The notes below the pieces were generated by a model. That model did not search any database and had not been told where the DNA came from. It saw only the letters and a list, made by a program, of their open reading frames with translations. A DNA stretch of 64,000 nucleotides from Chromera velia (lineage: Eukaryota; Sar; Chromeraceae): NCBI GenBank assembly GCA_018398765.1, contig JAHBMJ010004878.1, forward strand, positions 91,768 through 155,767, given 5' to 3'. Numbering within the stretch: position 1 is the first letter of the stretch; the number at the start of each line of letters is the position of its first letter. The translations under genes and the position numbers were made by a program. Shown piece after piece: positions 1-11,800 of this stretch.

Positions 1-1690
1 ACAGAAGAAGAGAGAGAGAGACGCAACAGGCTGGTACAGTTCTGTTAGGAGAAGGCCAGAGAGACTGATAGTTGCGTTTCTGACCGTGTGATAGAGCGGC
101 TCCCAATGAAAGCGTAGAGAAGCGATGAGAGAGTCCCCAACTGATGCAAATCAACCAAGGAGGCTGTCAGGCCAACCGTGACCTTAAATCTCTAATATTT
201 ATATAATTTTATGTAAATGTATTCTAATTTTAATTAAAATTTTATAAATTGAATTTGGAGGTCAGACTCTGAGGTCTCATATCAGAACTTCGAAGATCAA
301 AGTTGCACCATCATATACACGCGAGTCAGCAGTGACCCAACACTTCGTTCTATAATTAAATATGTTAAAAAGTATAGGACCTATAGCTAGACCTATAGAG
401 TCTAATTAGTATATGTTTAGATTTTATTATCGTGCTAGTATGTCAACTTCAATACGTAATACAAAAATAAACCTATCAATCAATCAAGAATGAAAGACAT
501 TCATAATTTAAGACATTCAGCCCATGAAAAAAAACTGTTTTAATAAAATCCGTAAAGATTTATATTTTATTACATTTACCACTGCTGGGTCTTAATTTGC
601 ACTGTTTCTGTGCTTCACGATTTGTTTCACATTGCTTCATCAATATCAACTACTAGTAAATTCTATTTTAGGGCTCTGCCTATTAAAGTTTAATTGTGCC
701 ACCTGCCACGCCTATAACTTCAGAGGAGGGCTGCTGATAAAGGAGTACGCTATGGGGTATGGCTAGGGGCATGGCTACCGACTAGGCTACCGAACCTAGT
801 ACCGTCGTGTACCTAACGGTGGAAGCCTCAACTTTTGAAAGGCTCCACCTCCGCGACAAATCCCAGCACTAGTTTGGGCGGAAGACGATCGTGTGTGAAA
901 ATGATGATGATGCTCATGATATGATGATCGTCGGAGAAAAATGCAACCAGTCTGAGAGTGCTTTAACTTATAATGAAGTGCTTGTGCATGCATGCGCTTC
1001 CAGACTGTTACCAATGTGCACGAATATGCAAGAATGCTGAACTTGAAGAAGCTCGCCAAAAGAACATCGCAATCAGTCGTCCTCCCCTTCTTTTTTATCG
1101 AGGGGTTCCCTTCTCATCAAGTCAAGATGAGCTGCACATCCACACACATAGTCAAAGAAGGGGCACCAAAGTGACGGCACAGGTCCAACAGGAAAACATG
1201 TGTCGGATTTGTTCATGTTGGAGTGCTAGATTTGGCCAAGAGAGGAGATCCCTTTTGGGCAGCCCCGCGAGTATGCGAGCAAGTCACTCGAAGACCTTTC
1301 ATGCTGTGCAGCAAAAGTCCGGTCAGACAATTGTGCGGGGACCACAAGCAAAGCCGAGCACGGGACAAGCAGACTGGTGCGTCGGGAGGGAGGGGAGGGA
1401 GGGAAGAAATCAAGCTGTCGGGAGAACGGCAGGCAAAGAGGTATGGATCAAGACATTGCAACCCGCAAGGAAAGAGACATACAAATACACAGTTACCGTT
1501 ACAGCGGCTTGGGCTCTCTTCTGATTCCTCAAATCCCCCCCCCTTTTTCTTCCTTCTTCGCTCAATTCCTTCCTAAAGGACGTTTCTTCTCCCCCACCCC
1601 ACCCCGTGCCGCCTTGCATTGTTTGGGTAGAATACAAAAGAAGGGTGTGCGGAAAAAGCAGCTGAAAGAACGCTTGTCGTACATTTATTG
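1..1690. other. Non-coding flank, no gene supported
   Basis: The first 800 bases are AT-rich with many stops in all frames. The part from about 970 to 1690 is GC-balanced and has open frames of up to 183 codons on both strands, but their translations look like random sequence: no domain, no repeated motif, and no splice structure linking them. I see no gene here. Confidence 0.5.
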
Positions 1691-1696
1691 CAGAGC

Positions 1697-1716
1697 TACA
1701 CACACACACACACACA

Positions 1717-1750
<34 letters not shown>
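1697..1750. repeat. Compound microsatellite (CA)n(GA)n
   Basis: An uninterrupted CA run passes directly into a GA run. It starts a 1.4-kb tract of simple repeats. Confidence 0.95.
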
Positions 1751-1752
<2 letters not shown>

Positions 1753-2105
1753 AATAGGTAGATAGAAAGAGGGAGGGAGAGACAGATACAAAGACAGACA
1801 ATTTGAAGCTTTCTCCCTTTCTCCTCCTTTTTTTCTCTGTTTTGTTTCTCGTCTCTACATGCGCGCAGGTAGCAACAGACAGACAGATGCCATTACTTCG
1901 TTTCTTCTTCCACTTTCTTTACAGACTGCCAAACCAAACAAGGCACAAAAAATTACAAACGGACAAGTGGCCAGGGAGGTGGGGAGACAGGTGGGCAAGC
2001 AGGCAGATTCTCTTCATCTCTCTTCTCCTTGAACGTATACACCAGACTGGCCAACAGAAAGACTGCATGTTTCCCTTTCTTCCCTCCTTGTTTTCGTGTA
2101 CACAT

Positions 2106-2124
2106 TAGAAAAAGAAAGAAAGAG

Positions 2125-2155
<31 letters not shown>

Positions 2156-2192
2156 GAAAAAGAAAGAAAGAAAGAGAGAAAGAAAGAAAGAG

Positions 2193-2223
<31 letters not shown>

Positions 2224-2230
2224 GAGAAAG

Positions 2231-2273
<43 letters not shown>

Positions 2274-2282
2274 AAAAAGAGA
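2106..2282. repeat. (GAAA)n microsatellite
   Basis: About 175 bases of GAAA units with GAGA interruptions. It creates artificial open frames on both strands (Lys/Glu/Arg on plus, Phe/Leu/Ser on minus) that are not genes. Confidence 0.97.
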
Positions 2283-2507
2283 GAAAGACATGGCACAGAA
2301 CGTCGGATATTTGTTCCATCTGAAACAGTATCTGAAGAATGCAACACACTCAAAAACTACGAATGGAATTCACACACAGGTCATCTTTATGCAGCGTCAG
2401 TCAGACAGACGGGCAGGCAGACAGATAGACAAATGAACACACGGTATGTTTTCTTTTCCCTTGTATTCTTCTCTTCACGCACACAACAGACAAACAAACA
2501 AGCAAAC

Positions 2508-2508
2508 G

Positions 2509-2542
<34 letters not shown>

Positions 2543-2722
2543 GAAAGAAAGAAAGAAAGGAGGAAAGAAAGAAAGAAAAGAAAGAAAGAAAGAAAGAAAA
2601 GAAAGAAAAGAAAGAAAAGAAAGAAAAGAAAGAAGAGAAAGAAAAGAAAGAAAAGAAAGAAAGAAAGAAAGAAAGAAACAAACAAACAAAGAAAGAAACA
2701 AAAAAACAAAGAAAAAAAACGG
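2508..2722. repeat. (GAAA)n / (GAAAA)n microsatellite
   Basis: A second GAAA tract. Its middle third shifts to a GAAAAGAAA pattern, so tetramer and pentamer units are mixed. It is separated from the first tract by about 225 bases of unique sequence. Confidence 0.96.
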
Positions 2723-2772
2723 AGCGGACAGACAGAGAGCTACAGAGAGCTACAGAAAGATGCAGGAAGATA

Positions 2773-2862
2773 CAGATAGATAGATAGATAGATAGATACA
2801 TAGAAAATTAGATAGATAGATAGACACACAGGCAGGCAGGCAGGTAGGCAGGCAGACAGGTG
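2773..2862. repeat. (GATA)n followed by (GGCA)n
   Basis: GATA units run to about 2825, then GGCA/GGTA units to about 2862. Both are tetramer arrays. Confidence 0.93.
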
Positions 2863-3020
2863 GGCGGTGAAGAGGAGATCGCGCCGAGAGAGAAGAGCCA
2901 GAGAGGACCAAGCTACCAACCAGCCAGCCAGCCAGCAAATGAGGAAACCTACCCTCTGATCTGTCCTGTGCGAGGAAGGTCATCATTTCTTGGAGACTGT
3001 GCTGCTCTGGAATGAATCTG

Positions 3021-3135
3021 CGCACGCACGCACGCACGCACAGACACACACACACACACACACATACATACACACACACACACACATATACACACACATA
3101 CACACAGAGAGAGAGAGAGAGAGAGGGAGGGAGGG
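3021..3135. repeat. (GCAC)n, (CA)n and (GA)n cluster
   Basis: Successive GCAC, CA/CATA, GA and GGGA units. Open frames across it are repeat artefacts. Confidence 0.94.
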
Positions 3136-3609
3136 AGACGCATACTCATACACAGGCACACACAAATACGCATATGCACAGCCAAATGCGTTTTCACACT
3201 AACACGCACACAGTCCATCCCTCACATTCTTTGGTGCACCATACTTCATTCTGGAAAGGTCGTGTGAGGGGGGCGCACAAACTGATAGGCGGGCAGAAAG
3301 GAAAGCGGTTGGACAAATATGCAGACCGACGAAAGTGTAGTCTGAGGGTGAGACAAATAGGCGCACAGACGAGTAGGTGGGCAAACAGAGAGATAGGTAG
3401 ACGGATATACCGGCCGACAAGAAAACTTGCATGCATGCAGACATACACATACACTCTGCAATAGAGGGATACTGCCGAAGGCTTTAAGGTGCAAACGGAC
3501 AGAAAGAACTGCACACGAAAAAGCGTTTGGAATCCAGCGGCGCAGTATACCGTAAGAGGATGTGGAGTAAGAGGAGGGAAGAAACAGAGAGCCCATACAC
3601 GCGACGGAC

Positions 3610-3851
3610 CTTTTCATCTTCCCTGTGACCAGTTCAATGTCAACAGATGAAGGCCCGTCGTACCCCAGTAGATCGTATGAGGCTTCCAGCTTTGGGAAAA
3701 GTTTTCGAATCTTCTGGGAATGCATTTGGAAGATGATTTGTCGGCAAACATCCGTGTTAGGTTTTCCTGGACGGTAGGCCACATGAATCTTTTTGATGTA
3801 CGAAAAGAAGTTCGGCTTAACGAATAGATTGACTCTAGGAGGGGCTGCCAT
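3610..3851 (-). CDS. First exon of a small protein resembling mitoribosomal mL53
   Basis: An ATG at 3851 opens an exon of 80 codons plus two bases, ending at a GTCCGT donor. The peptide has the pattern of the small thioredoxin-fold mitoribosomal proteins (mL53 type). A basic start leads to a strand around FFSYIKKIHVAYRPG. A helix follows (TDVCRQIIFQMHSQKIRK), then FPKLEASYDLLGYDGPSSVD and the final strand IELVTG. mL53 is a peripheral protein of the mitochondrial large subunit, usually about 100-150 aa, so one or more short 3' exons should follow. I could not place them with confidence; an acceptor near 3511 would add only a short tail. The family call rests on pattern recall; an L51/S25/CI-B8-domain protein is the main alternative. 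Confidence 0.4.
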
Positions 3852-5283
3852 TCTTTCTCTTTCTTGGTCTGCAGGACAATCTCGCAGAGTGAGTCATGTG
3901 TCTTGCCTCTGAGTTGCATATATCAGCACACACGGACCGTTAGATGCTGAGTCTGCAAGGAGACGGGCGAATTGTACTCAATTTTAGGCAGACAGGCAAC
4001 TTCGGTTCAGAAGGCCCACCTTCGGACATCTTCGGTTGTCAGAAGGCACAGCCACATGCCATATTGCAGCATCTGAAACACCGAAGCGTCGTGTGGATGC
4101 TGTGTCTTGCAGAGGAAGAGGGCATTGATCATGGATCGAATACTCACTCGGCATGCGTCTCAGTGAAGGGAAGGAGACGGAGACGGCTGTCTATGCATTC
4201 GAATTCTTTTGGGTCGGTTTGGACGCGGATCGAATTAAGCGATCGCGAGTCCCGCGCGGGCCCGGGGGGGCGGCGGGCTGGCGGGCGGCGGGGGTGGGTA
4301 TAGACCGATTGGCAGATTTCGAGCAGATTGGTGAGTGCCTTCAAAATGTTCCATACAAATTTTACGATCTGCCTATCCCCTCATTGTCAGATGCGCTTGG
4401 CAGATCTTAAGCAGATCCAATACAGAGCAAATCAATTTAAAATGTATGGGTGGCATTGTCATGACAGAGGGAGGTACTAAGGGACATTGACGGTGACTGG
4501 AAGTAAATTTAATGGAGAACCTAAGTTTTGAGACTAAACTTCTAGACCAAACCAAATGCATTCATCATTGAAAATCTGCCAATCACAACACATATGTAAC
4601 TAAGCATGCAACACATATCCAAAATGTGAATTTAACTTAATTATGTATTGGCTTCTATATTTTTACTAGTATTTTCGAATATATTTCAATACATTTATCA
4701 ACACTTATGAATTATTTTTAAATTTAGTAAACTGCTAGCTCTGGTAAGCTCTGGCAACAGATGGATATAGCGGGAAGGCCTAGTGCGGAACCTATCAATC
4801 AATCAATCAATATACTTATAAATCTTAATCTCAATTCTATCAGCTATCTAGCCAGCTATGAGGAAAGACACTAAATATATGGATATAGAATGTAGAGAAC
4901 CATCAAAATTTTGGACCCCATGATAAATTGATAATACATTCAATCAATCAATATCAATCTAGATATCAATCAATGATCCGGGGCCAGATGAAGCATCATC
5001 AGCCCAGTCATTGACAATTTCACAGCACGAGCACGAACATGCATAGATATGCATAGAGGACGGATTGTCGTCACAACAAGCACGCAGCACAACATGTCAT
5101 AAAGCACGTCATGTATCCTTCATGAACATGAAGACTGCGTGCTCTGCTGTCGAGGACACGGCCCAGCTCATTGCATGCTCGGCTGGACTTCTCCTTTGCA
5201 AGGAGGAGGAGAAGAAAAAACAAAGAAATGCGCACAAAATGTGATTTCTTCTGGACCCTTCTGCTTCGGTCTGTGCCGTACAC
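3852..5283. other. Non-coding spacer with a GC-rich island
   Basis: Contains a strongly GC-rich patch at 4226-4300 with several G runs, about 375-450 bases upstream of the 3851 start, which could belong to its promoter. The rest (4330-5030) is AT-rich and includes CAATCAAT runs at 4795-4812 and 4943-4974. No gene is visible. Confidence 0.5.
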
Positions 5284-5355
5284 GGGGGATCGACTGAGTC
5301 AGTCAACCTCTGACTGTGACAATTCTTTGCTCACACAGTCAAGAAACAAACAGAC
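5284..5355 (+). repeat. Inverted partner of 7527-7598
   Basis: About 72 bases that match the reverse complement of 7527-7598 with few differences. They share GGGGGATCGACTG at one end and AAGAAACAAACAGAC at the other. It is one part of a local duplication that also involves 5862-6089. Confidence 0.8.
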
Positions 5356-5861
5356 GGGATGGCCAGAAACAGACAAGGTGTCGAAAAAGGAGGACACGGG
5401 AGAGGAGAGGAGAGGACAGAACAGGAAAGAGAAGGGTAGGGAATTGTTGGGGGGGGAGGGAAGAAAACCCTAAACACGCGCACTCAACATGCGCCGCGCA
5501 ACAAAAAGAAAAAGGGAAGTCCGGAAGTCTCCTCGGTTTCCGTGAGTGGAAGAGGGCTACAACGTGATCTCAGCAATATCCTTCGTGCCTTCTGACTTTT
5601 GAGCATGAAATTGCCATTGAAGTGATCTTCTGCGAACGAAAAAAAAAATGTTGTCAAGGAAGGTGACCCTCGCACCTTTTCCAGTCGGAGAGAATGATGG
5701 AGAAAAAGTCAACAGCTTGCCCACAGCGAAGACACACAAAAATCTCGCTCTAGAGTCTTGCTCACTCTCTGTCTCGCTCCTCCCTTCCCTTCCCCCCCCC
5801 CCTCTCTCTCTTTTCCCTCTCTCCATCTGTCTTCTCTTGCTATCTCTTTTAAAGTTTCCCT

Positions 5862-6089
5862 CCACGGCCCCTCCGGTTTGCGTCCTTTTTCGTCACCGAT
5901 GCACCGGCCGAAGGAGAAGCAGCCTCCGTCTGTAGAGTACCCCTCCCCCTGCAGCACAAAGAGAGCAGAAGAAAAGAGAAGACAAACACACGATGAAGAA
6001 GCGGGAAAGGAGAAAACAGAAACAGATATGTGTAATGTATCGAACGGAGAAACTGATCAAGGAGAAATGTCGGTCTCTTGCACGCACGG
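5862..6089 (+). repeat. Direct repeat copy A (partner 7597-7819)
   Basis: About 228 bases closely similar to 7597-7819. Both begin CCACGGCCCCTCCGGTTTGC and both end in a shared block finishing TCTTGCACGCACGG. Most differences are substitutions and small gaps in the middle. On the minus strand the copy includes a segment equivalent to the predicted last exon of the 7504-8818 gene, with the CTGCAG acceptor conserved, so this may be a detached exon duplicate. Confidence 0.85.
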
Positions 6090-6554
6090 TCTGTCACGCG
6101 CCCCGACTTCGGAGAACCTCTGACTTTCGTCGAGAGGCCTCGCGAGCGCCGAGTCTGTTGCATGCCCCCTCTCTGGCTCTCTAGGCGCCCCCTCAAAGGT
6201 TCGACCGCTGACTCCCTCTTCTGCTCTTTTTTTCTCCGGATGCGACTGATCACTCGCTCCTCGATCCTCTGAAAACTCTCTGACTGACACGGCTGGGCCT
6301 ATAGGGCTCTTCTTCGGTTTCTTATAATTGTCTTGTCTCGTTTCCCCCCCCGCTGGTCTGCTCCTGTCTGTCTTTGCAAGACGCCGCTTCGACTTTGATC
6401 AACACACTCCTAGCTGCTGACACCCTTCTTTGCGTTCACGCCGGCGCTCCAAGAGATCGATCGATCGATCGATCAAACAACCAATCGACAACTCGATCCA
6501 TTCGAGAAACCGCCCCTCCAATGATCCCTCCACCCTCCTGCCCGGAACCGCTGC

Positions 6555-6905
6555 TCTGAGTCCGCTTCCACCTGTCTGCTCTGCTCTGCTCTGAGTCCGC
6601 TTCCATTTGCCTGCCCTGCTCTGCTCTGCTCAGAGTCCGCTTGAAGTTCCATTTGTCTGCTCTGAGTCCGCTTCCACCTGTCTGCTCTGCTCTGCTCTGC
6701 TCTGAGTCCGCTTCCATTTGTCTGTTCTGAGTTCGCTTTCACTTGTCTGCTCTGCTCTGCACTGAGTCCGCTTCCATTTGTCTGCCCTGCTGTGTTCTTC
6801 TCTGAGTCCGCTTCCATTTGTCTGCTCTGCTTTGCACTGCTCTGCTCTGAGTCCGTTTCCATTTGTCTGCCCTGCTCTGCTGTGCTCTACACTGCTCTGC
6901 GCTTT
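6555..6905 (+). repeat. Minisatellite of CTGCT pentamers and a GAGTCCGCTTCCATTTG core
   Basis: About nine copies of a variable unit: a run of TCTGC/CTGCT pentamers, then GAGTCCGCTTCCATTTG or a close variant. Unit length varies because the pentamer number varies. Open frames crossing it are repeat artefacts. Confidence 0.92.
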
Positions 6906-7503
6906 CGTCTCCACACGTCTGACTCACTGCATGGTTGGCTGACTGGATGGCTGGCTGCCGCGATGCCTGACTCTCTCTCTCCCTCCCTCTTGCTCTTCTG
7001 GCCGTCACTGCCCTCCTGCCAGCCCGCCCGCCCACCTCTCCACCCACCCACCCACATGACAACAGAACACGGGTGCTCAAATGCCTGCGCGCGCGTACAC
7101 CCGCTGCCAACAGCCGAAGCTGCAGACCGGCACGGAGCCACCGAGGCTTCCTTCTTTTCTTTGGCATGGATCGAATCGAAGGGAAGCGCGCGTGAACAGT
7201 CGTGCCACACAAACCCTGAGGACAGCTCACGTGGCATCTTGGATGGCAATTCGGCGCGCCCTCCACAGGGAAGAGACCGACGGAAAACAAATAAACCAAG
7301 AGACATGCGGACTCACTCGATCAAAAAGAGAGGGGAAGAGAAATCAATTAAAGAAAGACAGAAAAGTCAGTTAAGAGAAAAGCGACATGCACTTCCTCTT
7401 TGCTTTGTTTACGAATGCAGACGAATGTATACGAATGCATCCATGCTCGGGCGAGGGACAGTCAATTTATTAAGGCCGGCTGCATGCCTCCGCACGGTAC
7501 CCA
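6906..7503. other. Spacer, no gene supported
   Basis: Moderately GC-rich sequence between the minisatellite and the 3' end of the minus-strand gene. Open frames exist but none shows a recognisable protein pattern or plausible splicing. Confidence 0.4.
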
Positions 7504-8818
7504 TTATGGAAAGGATCTTGACTTGCGTCTGTTTGTTTCTTGACTGTGTGAGCGCAAAATTGTAACACTCAGAGGCTGACTGACACAGTCGATCCCCCAC
7601 GGCCCCTCCGGTTTGCGTCCTTTTTCGGGACCAACGCAGCGGCCAAAGGAGAAGCATCCTCCGTCCTTCCGCCCCTGCAGCATAAAGAGAGCAGAAGAGA
7701 AGAGAAGACAAACACACGATGAAGAAACGGAAAAGGAGAAAACAGAAACGGATATGTGCAATCCTTCGCGCAGAGCTAGAAAATGATCAAGGAGAAATGT
7801 CGGTCTCTTGCACGCACGGGCATATGAAAATCAAGCAGTCATCTTCAGACGCACTCACCCCATCAATCTTTCGGAGGGTTTTGATTGTTGAACCCTTCTG
7901 TCCCGCCACCAGAGCTCTCTGTGCCTTCTCCAGCTTCACAGTCTGCTCTTTCTGATCTTCCTGAGCATTCACTTTCTTCATCGCGTTGGTTACCCTTCCT
8001 TTTCCACCCGAAGACCAGTAGAGACAGGAAGAGGGAGACACGATAAGACGAGAAGAATTCTGTATCACAGCTGATCCCTTAGCAGCAGACACCAAAAAGG
8101 ACTCCTCTTTCCTAACCCCGGCCAAGCATACAGAAAGCGAGGACCCGCCGTTTCACCCAAGAGGAAGGTAGTCCACGAGTCGAAGCGTGAATTGAAGTTA
8201 ACTGAAGTGGTGCAAGATAGCTCCCGAAGAAGAAAAATGAGGGGCCAACGGGTGTTGCTTCGATGCAGTGAGCAAGGATCACGAGGGCATATTTTACGAG
8301 TTCGTTGGTTAGGGATGTCAGTCAGCCAGTCGATAATCAGCTCCACTTATTTTCATCCAGATCTTGGAAGAACTGTACAGGAGGAGTCAGACTATATATG
8401 TTAGACGTATATACATGGTGCGGGGGGGGGCGCGGCATGCATTGCATGATCATGCAGAGACGGCGTGCAGCAGCATTGCGGCAGCTTTCTTTCGAGAAGG
8501 AAGAGTATCGTGTCGTCTGCCACGAGTTTCAGCACTCAGTTTGCTAAGACATAGAGAGTCAGCCGGATCAGTTATTTGATCTGCAGTTACGAACTTTCCA
8601 GGTGTAAGTTGCACTAGCTCCATCTCCGCAGTTTGTTTCAACACATGAAGATGCAGGGTCCGCTCTTGTAACATATGCAGTCTCCTATTCCATTCTCCTC
8701 GCCCCGTATCTGTTAATTGAACGAACTCTGGAGAGGACTCAAGAGCCAAAGGACCAGTACCCACAATAAACCTAATCTCTCCGCGCTTTGTCTTTGGTGT
8801 GGTTGCCTGTCCGCTCAT
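7504..8818 (-). CDS. Unrecognised gene, divergent from the ABC transporter
   Basis: Predicted from three pieces. The first exon starts at an ATG at 8818 and runs to about 8550. It encodes about 90 residues beginning MSGQATTPKTKRGEIRF, with a helical stretch rich in Leu/Glu (RRLHMLQERTLHLHVLKQTA). A middle exon, about 8100 down to 7859, ends in a good GTGAGT donor and includes VNAQEDQKEQTVKLEKAQRA, a likely coiled coil. A last exon, 7674-7504, follows a CTGCAG acceptor in the matching phase and ends at TAA. The donor of exon 1 and the acceptor of the middle exon are not settled, and an extra small exon is possible. I do not recognise the family. The second copy of the last-exon region at 5862-6089 keeps the reading frame for about 28 residues. 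Confidence 0.5.
7527..7598 (-). repeat. Inverted partner of 5284-5355
   Basis: Reverse-complement match to 5284-5355. It overlaps the last exon of the 7504-8818 gene, so this exon's sequence exists in two rearranged places. Confidence 0.8.
7597..7819 (+). repeat. Direct repeat copy B (partner 5862-6089)
   Basis: Closely similar to 5862-6089. It spans the start of the predicted last exon and most of the last intron of the 7504-8818 gene. Confidence 0.85.
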
Positions 8819-8885
8819 CGTCGAAAATTCTGTCCTGTTCTATTGGATGATCTTTCCGTCATTTGTCAGTCAGACAGATAGATAG
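8819..8885. promoter_or_regulatory. 67-bp bidirectional promoter interval
   Basis: Lies between the ATG codons of the minus-strand gene (8818) and the ABC transporter (8886). Both transcripts must start within or beyond this interval unless upstream non-coding exons exist. It contains short GTCAGTCAGACAGATAGATAG repeats next to the ABC start codon and no clear TATA box. Confidence 0.5.
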
Positions 8886-11800
8886 ATGGCAAACCAGTCG
8901 AAATTTATGCAAAAGCACAAAGACACAAGTGAAGGAAAGGGGGGGCAACGTGGTCCCCCTTTCTCCTCTCCTGCCGTGTCTTGGAGATATGTGTTGAAGT
9001 TCTGTAGCCCGGCTGAGAAGCGCCACCTCGTGTTTGCTTTTGCGGCGCTTCTCATCAACAGCGTGACCAATCTCGCCTTCCCGACAATCATCGCGAAGGC
9101 TGTAGACTACGCTGCAAAGGATTCGGACGGGGGCGCTCAGCAGCAGTCGGACGGTGGCCAGCTGAACGTGAGGTGGATTGGAATGTGTCTGCTGAGTCTG
9201 TACGCATTGGGGGCAGCAGCCAGCTGGGTCCGCGTGTACTCGTTCAGTATGGCAACGAACGGCATCGAAGCCCGGATGCGCAAACGAATTTTCGAGACGG
9301 TGCTCCACAAGGTAGGGAGGGATATGTGACTGCATTGCATGGGTTGCCTATTTGCTTGTCGGTCACTGTGTACGGTGCACGACACCCCCGTCCGTCTGCC
9401 TTCGATCTGCCTTCTCTTCACGAGAGAGAATGGTGTATCGTTAATCGTCATGTTCCTTTTCTCAGGTACATTTGCTCAGTCGTGCTTCAATCGATCATGA
9501 GTGTCTGGCTGTCGATGTGCATACCTTTCTGTGTGAGCATTTGCGTGGTGGTCTATTTTCTTTTCCTTGCAGCGGATGGAATTTTTTGACTCCGCGAGGA
9601 CTGGAGAACTCGTCACTCGGCTCCTTTCGGTCCGTCTGCCTCCCATGTGTGCGTGCTTTGTTTCCGTCTGTACGGATTCCATTCATGTGTGCGTGCTTTG
9701 TTTCCGTCTGTATCCTTCCAACGATTTTTTTTTCACGCGCAAGCGACTGAGCTGACACACATGCGTAAACATCCCCCGGTGGTCCGTCAGACTGGGCAGG
9801 CTCAAGGCGTTCCAAGACGGGAAGTGGAGAAAAGAAACGTGTGTAAAGGAAAAACGAGGTTGGAGGAGACGCTGTGGGAAGAAAAGCACGCAGCCAGGCA
9901 GACGAAGGGGGATCCCCAACGCCTCTTGAGCCGCTCGGAGTTGTTTCGTGTTCGGTTTCAATGATTTCTGGTGCACATCTCATTGTTCTTTGCTCTGCTT
10001 AGGTTCTTTCTTCGGTTGGCATGGTTTGGGAACTCTTCCTGTCTGCCGATACGCTTGTCTACGTTGACAAGTAAGGTGTCTGCCGGACTGCCGGCCCGTC
10101 TGCCTGACTCCTGCCTATCTGTGTGCATCAAAAGAAGTCATCGGGTCTCTCTCTTTGCATGTCCGTGTCTGCTCTCTGATATCTTGGGTGGGTGCAGGAC
10201 GTTGACGTCTCTGCTGGGTGTCTGTCTTCCAACGTTGCCTCGGCTGTCCGAAGTCTGAACTCCTCTGTGGGGGGGACGGCGATGCTCCTTCATTTGTCTC
10301 CTCGGTTGACGATGGTCTCCCTTGCCATGGTGCCCTTCGTTGGCATGGGAGCCATGATCTATGCAAGGTGTGTTTGCTTTGGCTGATCGAGCCGTTTGGG
10401 GTTGCGCCTTTCAGTGTCTCCCTCTCACTATTTCTCTCCTCTGTGTCCCTGAAGGCAAGACTTTGCAGTGGCTTTCTTTCTTTGATCTTCCACCGTTTCC
10501 AATGAGCCCGTTGTCCGTTCAATTGCCTGCCTCTTGACTGGATGGATGGATCTTGTCCCTCCCTCCCTCGCTCCCTCCGTCTCCCTGACTTTTCAGGACT
10601 GCCAAGAGCAAAACTCGACTTTTCAGAGCTAGCTTGGAGGAGGCGGTCAGCTTTCAGTTTTTGGTTACGTGAAAAACAGAAAAGGACTCGCATGACCGTG
10701 TAGCTTTGTAATAAAAGCAGGACTCTGGAAGAAATCTCATGCATCTGTCTGCGTGTCGACGGAATGTGGGGATAGACATGGAATGAAAAGCATGCGATGA
10801 ATTGATCATCAGTTTGGTTTCTTCAAATGCCGAGGGCGTTTTGGTTGCCTTTCATGCTTTCTGGCTTCCTTTCGTTTGTGCTTATACTCAGGTGTCTGCT
10901 CCTTCATTTGTCATTCGTTTCTTTTTCCTTCTTTCTGACTCCCTACAGGTCGGACTTGCAGAAGAAAAGTTGGCGAACGTGAAGACTGTCCGCTCATTTG
11001 GCATGGTCAGCTGCATGAGTTGTTTGTCAAAGGAAGACGGAAAAGGAGAGAGGAAATCAAGCACGGGGGGGGGATCTGTGGAAGGAGGAAAAGAGGGAAC
11101 GATGGACGGCTTCGCATTCTCCTGTAACCCGCTGTGTGTAAGTCGCAGCATCCTGCCCCTTCCCTGCGTACCTCCCTAGCTGTCTGTTTGTGTACCCTGC
11201 AGGCTCTACCTTCCTCTTTCTGGGTATGAGTGTCTGTGAGCGTGTACGCGCGCAGATATGTGTGTGTTTGGGAGAGACAAAGAGAATGAGAGAGTGAGAG
11301 TCAGAGTGAGAGTGAGGCTGTCCGGTCGCGCGCACTATTGCACTTTAATGTGACTCCTCTCAGGAAGAACGGGAAGTGGCTCGGTTTGCAGAAGCAGTGG
11401 ACAAGCTGGCGCCCTTGGCGAGGTGTGTCTTTGTGTGCGTACATGCGAGAGTCTGTGCCTGCCGATGAGAGTGTTTGCGTCTCTCTTTCTCTTTACTTTG
11501 TGGCGTTTGGCCTCAGTCTTGCCAGCGTTTTCTGTCTTTACCTTCCTTTCTTTCTACGTGTTCTTTTCACTGGTCCCGGCCTTTTTTGCACTATTTTTCT
11601 TTCGGCCATCCATCTGCTTTCTGATCTGAAACCAACGAGCTGCAGAGGCGCCGCACACGCCGAGGGCTTTTTCATGGGCTCCTTCAACATCACTCTCAAG
11701 TAAGCTGGGGGGGAGGCGGGGAAGAGATGAGAAGGTTCATGGATTTGGACAAAAGAATGCCTTCAAACCAGGAAAGGCAGGCAAGCAAAGGGTCAACAGA

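Noticed and set aside
973-1757. A 183-codon plus frame and overlapping frames on both strands.
   Set aside because: No domain, no conserved motif and no splice partner; random open frames in GC-balanced sequence.
2029-2801. Overlapping long open frames rich in Lys/Glu/Arg (plus) or Phe/Leu/Ser (minus).
   Set aside because: They are translations of GAAA microsatellites; tetramers without stop codons read open in several frames.
5993-6184. Basic small plus-strand frames starting MKKRERRKQK at 5993 and MKKRKRRKQK at 7719.
   Set aside because: They come from the two copies of a duplicated segment, diverge after about 15 residues and lie antisense to the minus-strand gene or its intron.
9998-10070. 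A possible extra ABC exon reading [12 protein letters not shown] and ADTLVYVD, with acceptor TTAG and donor GTAAGG.
   Set aside because: Phase does not fit exon 3, and joining exon 2 directly to exon 3 gives the exact spacing seen in ABCB proteins (RLLSD then [11 protein letters not shown]).
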